From assembly GCF_035222375.1 (NCBI RefSeq), contig NW_026946363.1:7378001-7442000 (forward strand): 64,000 bases of DNA, written 5' to 3'. A model generated the notes under the pieces. That model made no database searches and was not told the origin of the DNA. It was given only the letters and a program-made list of their open reading frames with translations. Of the stretch, positions 57,863 to 64,000 are shown one piece after another (the first letter of the stretch is position 1; every line of letters starts with the position of its first letter). A program made the translations under genes and the position numbers. This DNA is from Podospora pseudocomata. Its lineage: Eukaryota; Ascomycota; Sordariomycetes; Sordariales; Podosporaceae.

Positions 57863-60290
57863 CTAATGCCCATTGATCCTCCCTCCATTCAGAGTCAGCT
57901 CCTCTAGCTCAGCTCTCATCTTCCGGTACTGCTCCTGTGCCTCTCTCTCCCTGGTGCTGACAAATGCAACCTCGGCCCTGAGAGCTCCAAGACGTCTTTG
58001 AATCGCGGCCTCCTCTGATGTCTGCAGGACCTTGAACCCACTCAGCGCAGCCCTGGCCTTTTCCAAAGCCTCGTGGGCCTCCCCAATCTTCTTGCGCAGC
58101 ATCTCGGCCCGGTTCTTGTACCCGCCCAAGTGCAGATTCAACTTCTTTTCCAGCTTATTGCCCTTCTCTGCGGAAGCAATTAAGGCGTCGATAGCAGTCT
58201 GAATCATGTTAGCCCATACACATTCTTGAGTTTTCCGCCCCTGTGTGTGGGAGACGTGTGGAAGAACTTACGTCCAGTGCCGATCGCATGATGGCAATGT
58301 TTTGCTCCTCCTCGCTGTCATCCTCATCGTCATAGCACCCAAGACCCAGCAACAGGGCGTTGGTATTGTTCCTGTTGTACACTGCCTGGACAGCCTCCGG
58401 CTTCGGCTTTTCCCTCATCTCCATGAGAATCTGAAGGCGAGCCTCTTCTAGAGAATCATCTTCGAAACGGGCGATATCCACCGGCTTCACGTTTGGTGGC
58501 GCCCCTGGAAGTGGGTATTTGGTCGCATCATGTGCCATCAACAGGGCCGCTTCCTTCGCCACCAGCTTCTCCACCTCACTCTCGTCACTCTTGCTCAGCT
58601 CTGCGAATGTAGCTTTCCAGTCTACATATACTGGCCTTGGCAAGTCCTTTTGCATGACCTGGGTCCGTCTCTTGCGCTCCAAGTACTCGCGGGCTTCGCG
58701 GATCTGCCGCTCTCTGCGATCTCGCTCCGCCGCATCCTCCTCCGTCTCCTGCGCAACAGCCGGCTCCTGTTGCTCATCCGGCAGTTCCAATTCCCAGTCA
58801 GTTTCCTTGGGTTTGGGCAGGGCGGCAAGTCTTTCCTTGAGTTGGTGTCGGAGAGATAGATCGCGCAGTCTGGCGTCGTTAGGGGTTCCTCCAACCATGG
58901 ACATTTCATCATCGTTGGCGTTCAGCGCGAAGCTATCGCGAGGCGTGCGATGAGGAGTTTGGCCAACCCTGGCCGGAGTAGCGCCGACCCCATTTGCGCC
59001 CGACCGGAAAGGGGTTGCCAGCGGGTTTTCCGTGACTATCACCTGCCTCCGTGGCGCTACCGATTCGAACCCGGTTGAACCTGCACCCTCATGGAGAGGG
59101 GTGTTCTCACCACCCAACAGAGATGACTGCGTCTCAGTCAAGGCTCTAATGTTCCGGATCTCGTTCGCGATGTGGTCTTCTTGCGCGGGAGCTCGAGGTG
59201 TTCTGATCGGCGCGCTGGTGTTGAGCGTTGTGTAGTTGCCAACCAAGCCGCGGGTGGCATCATTGTCGCTCTCGCGAGCCATCATGCTTGCCCTTTCTCC
59301 GATCATGCCCATCTTGACGATTTCCTCCAACTCACCCTCGCCAACCTGAGGGGCTGGAAGCACTAGCGCTCTCCTCTTGCTACTCTGCTCTGCCTCGCGC
59401 ATCTTCTGCATCTGACCAGCCTTGAGCGCTGCCTGCATCGACTGCGAGGGCCCCTCGTTCTTTTTTCGCTTCCTATCACCTTCCTCATCGCCCTCCCCCT
59501 TCCGCTTGTTGCCAACTTGCTGCTTCTTGGGGTCGAAATGGGCTCGCTGCCACTCGTTGCGCGCAATCTCCTCAGTCGTATCGTAGAATCCAGGGACAGC
59601 CTTCTTTTCGAACGGAATATCGGCATTATAGTCCATCTGCCCCTTCTTCCTTGTTGTCACCTTGATGTTGATGCCGGCCGTTTTCAGCTCTCGTCGTTTC
59701 TGAAGCGCTGCCAACCGTCTGGACTCCTCCTGCTGTCGTTCACGGGCCTTGCGCTTGGCCTTCTTGCCCTGTGTATTGGCAAGACGGGCGCGCGCCTCGC
59801 TCAGCATTTCCTTCTCGTCCTCGTCGAGATCGATGGTGTCGGGTCGGGCAGGCTTCGTTTCGGGATCGGGATCCACCTCGCCAGGGCGTAAACGTCGAAC
59901 ATCATCGGCGGATGGTGCCTGGGCTTCTCCTCCATCGGGACCGGTCAGACCGAGAGACGAGGCTTCTCGTTGTTCGGCTTCGTCGAGGAGTTTCTGGTAG
60001 CGTTCGAGACACTGGTTGGCAGTGCGGCCAACAATCGGGGCGATGGTGCGCCATTGCGTGGGCATCAACTTTGCCAAATGTAACAACTTTTCATCCTCCT
60101 CCTTGCTCCACTCGATCTTCTTGATGCTGGGGTCGAGCCACTCGTTCCATCTTGCCTTGCACTGTTTTGGTGTTTTCCGGGCCAAGAGCGACGAGACACG
60201 CGCCCACTGGTTCAGCCCGTACTTGCTGACGGACGCCTTGAGAATTTCATCTTCGATGTTCGTCCATACACCTCCTTTTACCACAGGCAT
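57863..60290 (-). CDS. cef1: Cef1/Cdc5, Myb-domain splicing factor of the NineTeen complex, 784 aa
   Basis: Exons 60290-58272 and 58198-57863, with a 73-nt intron (GTAAGT, GGCTAAC branch, TTCAG). The frame is open upstream, but [18 protein letters not shown] is the family's invariant start. Two Myb repeats (residues ~5-105) keep their tryptophans: [54 protein letters not shown] and [20 protein letters not shown] basic, helical middle follows, with the conserved Asp-rich [10 protein letters not shown]-like site (here [18 protein letters not shown]). The C-terminal exon is a coiled coil that binds Prp19. The protein sits in the catalytic spliceosome. Size and domain order are normal. Confidence 0.96.
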
Positions 60291-60797
60291 CTTGTTTACT
60301 GGTCGGTTTGATGGGCCCGGTTGGCGATGATTGTGGAATGTTGAAAAAGTTGGAACAGGCAAGTCACGGAAAAGTGGAAGGCGAAGCTGCGCGCGAGGCT
60401 TGGTTTGACGACTGGGCGCTGCACCATTTGATTGGGTGGAAATCCAGATGTAAGGACCCACACAAGCTTTTCAAGATGGCTCTTGGCACTCTTTTAATCC
60501 TTGTCAGCCCGCGTCTCCCAGCGCGTCGCAACTGACTTGCTTCCAACTTCCAATTGACAGAATCTCAACCACCAAAGCGCAATCTCAACGGCGACTAATT
60601 TTCGGGTATATACTCAGCCAAATCTTCCATTGCACTTGATCGAACAACATAGAGCGTTGCCTTTTTTTTTCCTTCTCTTTCGTTAACAGTTTCTACGTCA
60701 AAAAGCGAATGTATTGCGCCATTGATAGAGCTGTTCTCTACTCAGAGCATCTTTTTGTCGATACAATAGAAACCAGTGCGTGAGCAAATCCGCAACA
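60291..60797. other. Divergent promoter region
   Basis: 507 bases between cef1 and bre2. No gene seen. Confidence 0.6.
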
Positions 60798-62577
60798 ATG
60801 GCCGACCCAAGCTCCCCGCAACCTCCAAGGGAGACCACGCCTTCCTTGATCTCTTCTATACCTCAAAAGCGTGCGCTCCCAGACGACACCCACAGTCCCG
60901 CCGTTCCCTCGCCCCTCAATCCTGATGGGAAATCCCAAAAAGTACAGATTCAGCCACCAGCAGAAGAAGGAACAACCATGGGACGAGAGAAACGGACGAA
61001 AAAGGAGTCTCTCAAAAAGAGAGAGTCCAAGGGCGCCACGGGAGGTGACAGCTCGAGGGCTTCACCAGCACCCAAGCCGAAAGAGCAACCTGGCGAGATG
61101 GCGCCCTTGAGATACAAGCTCGCGCCCCCAAAGATCACCGACTTTGACCTTCCGCGTGGGCCAGTATTCACCAGCCATCACGAGGTACAAGATTCCGAGG
61201 GGAGATCAATTGAGTTCTACGAGACGTCAGATCAGTAGGTACTCTCTACCTCCTATTGGTGGAGAGCTTGTCTAACATCATTGCAGTGTCTACAACAAGA
61301 AGAACTTCCACTACACCCACTGTATTGCTGATCCCACGTTTCCGTCCATGTTCTACTATCGCAACACTGAGCCAGAACCGTATGGCGCCCACCTGAATTT
61401 CGAAGATGCCGCCTCGCACATGTATTTCGACCAGCAAGGCACACATGTGACCTCTGATAAGGGCTTCCGGATGGCTCGTGCCAATGTCGCAGTAAGGGAA
61501 GGGCGTTGGTACTGGGAGTGCAAGGTCACTCGTGGAATTTTGAAGGAAAAAAACGAAGGCGATCCAGAATCCCATGGGCACATTCGTCTCGGATTTGCGC
61601 GTAGGGAAGCCTCCCTCGATGCGCCGGTTGGGTTTGACGCTTACAGCTATGGAATTCGGGACAAATCTGGCCAGAAGATTCACATGTCTCGACCCAAAGA
61701 CTTTTTCCCCGAAGGCGAGGACATCAAAGAAGGAGACGTGATTGGTCTCGAGATCCAATTACCTTCCGAGCGGCTGCACAGAAAAGTCGTTCAAGGGCAC
61801 TACAACCCGGCCGTTGATCTCATCGCTGAAGACGAAGGCCATCCCGACGGCATCAGCGAGTACCCCAACATCATCCGCGACCGTATTCCGATCCGCTTCA
61901 AAGCTCACATCTACTTTGAAAAGATCGACTACCACACCACCAAAGAGTTGGAAGAGTTGATGAATCCAAGTTCGGGACCTAACAATTCCTCCGAACCTCC
62001 CAACCCGAATCACACCTCTCCAGCGTTGCGCACCCTTCCCAACTCATACATCAAGGTCTACAAGAATGGGAAGTTTATGGGTACTCCCTTCACCGATCTG
62101 TTAGCTTTCTTGCCCCCAGCGTCAAGAATGGTGAACAACCAACAAGCTGGCGGTAGCGGTGGGGCCGGCGTGTTGGGCGGCAGAGATGTGCTTGATGATG
62201 GGTCGGTGGGGTATTATCCTGCCGTGAGTGTCTTTAGAGGAGGTGCCGTTGAGTGCAATTTTGGGCCCAATTTCTGGTATCCTCCGCCTGAATTTTCACA
62301 GCAACAACCGCAAGAGGAGGATGTGATTGTGGCTGAAGGTGATGTTAGCCAGAAGCCAGAAGCGGGAGAAAATCAGCCACGTGCATTGGCGGATAGGTAT
62401 GACGAGCAAATAGTAGAGGACATTCTCTATGACATTGTCGATGAGGTTGGCTTCTGGTCTTTGGGGCTGGGGAGAGGTGGGAGTAAGGATGAAAAGTTGG
62501 CTGAAGGAGGGACAGGCCTTGCTATGCCACCAGGCGGTGGGAGGGAGGAGATCAAGGAGTTGGTTCAGGATGATTAA
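60798..62577 (+). CDS. bre2: Bre2/Ash2-like SPRY subunit of COMPASS, 575 aa
   Basis: Exons 60798-61234 and 61287-62577, with a 52-nt intron (GTAGGT donor, TCTAAC branch, TTGCAG). The first ~120 residues are disordered and Lys/Pro-rich. Next come APPKITDFDLPRGPVF and FYYRNTEPEPYGAHLNFEDAASHMYFD. The SPRY domain has RMARANVAVREGRWYWECKV, HIRLGFARREASLDAPVGFDAYSY, KEGDVIGLEIQLP and VECNFGPNFWYPP. The C-terminal LADRYDEQIVEDILYDIVDEV matches the Sdc1-binding (DPY-30) helix of Ash2. The protein is needed for H3K4 methylation by Set1. A low-complexity linker splits the SPRY domain, as in other fungi. Confidence 0.94.
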
Positions 62578-62870
62578 TTGCTTGCTTGAGAGAACCGAGG
62601 TACCAGTCTCATCAAGAGGTGCGGTGACTATCTGATATCAAACTATTCCTCCTTGCTCAACATGAAGATTATCTTCTGGCATGTGATTCTGTATACTTCA
62701 CTTCTCATTCTGCTTCAGGCAATCATGAAAATGAAAATTCGTAGCTGCCTGATTTGATGTTCTGTAAGTCGCTGCGAATGCCTGGACCCACTTTTGACTT
62801 CACCACACAGCTCACAGCCCCTCCATCTCCCTCACTTTCAGCACCACTTCAACGCCAAAAAGCTACAGAA

Positions 62871-64000
62871 ATGGACGCCCCAGTGGAAGATTCCGACATC
62901 AAACTCCAAAAGGTCTCAGCAGACCTCATATCCGAATTTGACACGCGTCTCCCCCTGTTCTTGTTTCGTCGGCAGCGAAGCGGGGACAGCTCCCAAAAAG
63001 TGAGGAAGCAAGTCACAGCAAGAGAAGCAGACGGGTTGATCGCCGGTGTATGTACCCAATCAACTCACTATCCAACGCAAAAAAGTAACCAGAAAAGTGC
63101 CTCGACCCCTTCCAAGAACTCCCCCAGCTCCTCGACCCCCACCTCTCCAAATGGATCTCCCTCCTCTCCTCCGCCTTTGTCTCCTCGCTCAACCTCGCCG
63201 CCACCTCATCCCACTCACTCTCCAACGATTACGACACCGCCAACCCCGAAAAAGAAGCGCTCCTCATCCCGCTGACCCAGGCCATCAGCAAAATAATCTA
63301 CACCCTCTGCAAGATTCGCGGTGAAAAGGTCGTGGTACGGTTCCTCGGGAACGAAGTCTCCTGGCTGGAACCCCTGCTGTCATTTACAGAACAATGCCAA
63401 AAAACCAAAACATGGGAAGAGAGGTATGTCGGGCTGCTGTGGTTGAGCCATTTGCTGTTTGCGCCTTTTGACCTGGCCACCATTTCATCAAACAACTACG
63501 AGGATGCGGATGATGAAGACGAAGACGAAGAGAAGAAGACGGTGGTGGAGGGGCTGGACCTGCAGTGGGAGAAACTACCGGGAATCACGGTTCGGGTCTT
63601 GCCTCTGGCGATTCGGTATCTGGCTAGCCCGGGGAAGGAAAGAGACGCGGCCAAGGCTCTGCTGGTCAGGTTGGCGCTGAGGAGGGACATGCAAGAACTG
63701 GGAGTGTTGGATGCTATGGTCAGGTGGGCGCTCAAAGCGCTGAGGCCAAAGCAGGAGAAGACGCCGTATCATTACATTGGTGTGTTGAGCTTTCTGGCGG
63801 GGGTGTTGACTTCTTCGGCGGATACGTCGGATATGGATCCGTACTTGGTGATGGTTTTTCATGCTGTTCATGGGGCTGCTGAGAACAGTCAGGAGAGCGT
63901 CATGGCGTCTGCGTTGGCAAGGAAGGCGGTTATCAAGGTTATAAGGGCCGTGGCGGTGTTGTTTTTGAGGGAAAACAAGGATTTGTATGAGGATATTGTC
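62871..64000 (+). CDS. tbcd: Tubulin-folding cofactor D, N-terminal part (runs off the window)
   Basis: Exon 1 is 62871-63047 and exon 2 opens at 63098 and stays open to the last base. The 50-nt intron has a GTATGT donor and an AAAAG acceptor, and gives the family element LDPFQELPQLLDPHL. ATG 62871 (MDAPVEDSDIKLQKVS) is the start. Visible are IIYTLCKIRGEKVVVRFLGNEVSWLEPLL, TWEERYVGLLWLSHLLFAPFDLATI, an acidic loop (about 63500-63535), and HEAT-like helices to the end (VLDAMVRWALKALRP). About 360 of an expected ~1200 residues are present. TBCD holds beta-tubulin in the heterodimer assembly cycle with cofactors C and E. Confidence 0.92.

Noticed and set aside
60291-60461. N-terminal extension of Cef1
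   Set aside because: Open frame only; the conserved MPVVKGG start is downstream.

Overview
The window reads as nuclear DNA of a filamentous ascomycete, most likely a Sordariomycete and possibly Sordariales. The reasons are many introns of about 45-90 nt with GTRNGT donors and CTRAC-type branch sites, lineage-typical families (Zn2Cys6 factor, NmrA-like proteins, a 2EXR-like protein, a GPI-anchored Ser/Thr-rich wall protein, P450, MFS), genes on both strands with no operons, and stops that look like C-to-T changes. The species cannot be fixed from the sequence. All intron/exon structures were assembled by eye from splice signals, reading-frame phase and family motifs. No rRNA, tRNA, CRISPR array, phage, retroelement or intact transposon was recognised.

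Layout. 0-4.5 kb: last exon of an unknown gene, an unknown protein, and a bHLH transcription factor. 4.5-7.7 kb: no convincing gene. 7.7-15.1 kb: SulP sulfate permease, a DUF1772-like membrane protein, and the Ctf18 clamp-loader ATPase. 15.7-16.7 kb: a broken 2EXR-like gene. 18.2-22 kb: a divergent pair, a YeeE/YedE sulfur-compound transporter and an ETHE1-like persulfide dioxygenase. 22.4-24.1 kb: a cytochrome P450. 24.3-28.3 kb: a doubtful small spliced gene and a Kelch/transmembrane protein. 28.3-32.3 kb: a 4-kb gene-poor stretch. 32.3-35.1 kb: a large GPI-anchored wall glycoprotein. 36.7-41.4 kb: an NmrA-like gene, an NmrA-like pseudogene and a Zn2Cys6 factor.

42-48.7 kb is gene-dense: the scavenger decapping enzyme DcpS, whose coding end overlaps that of a convergent GILT-like gene; a RidA-family protein; an unknown membrane protein; and the SMC5/6 subunit Nse1. 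50.5-57 kb: a 7-TM protein, a DHA2/VBA-like MFS transporter, and an atypical hexokinase with an 18-nt exon. 57.8-64 kb: splicing factor Cef1/Cdc5, COMPASS subunit Bre2/Ash2, and the start of tubulin cofactor D, which runs off the window.

How genes may work together. The clearest functional theme is sulfur: a sulfate permease lies about 10 kb from a divergently transcribed reduced-sulfur transporter and persulfide dioxygenase, a pairing otherwise familiar from bacterial sulfide-detoxification operons. The NmrA pair with its Zn2Cys6 neighbour could be a small regulated locus. Most other genes are housekeeping (replication, repair, splicing, chromatin, RNA decay, tubulin folding) and are neighbours without an obvious shared pathway.
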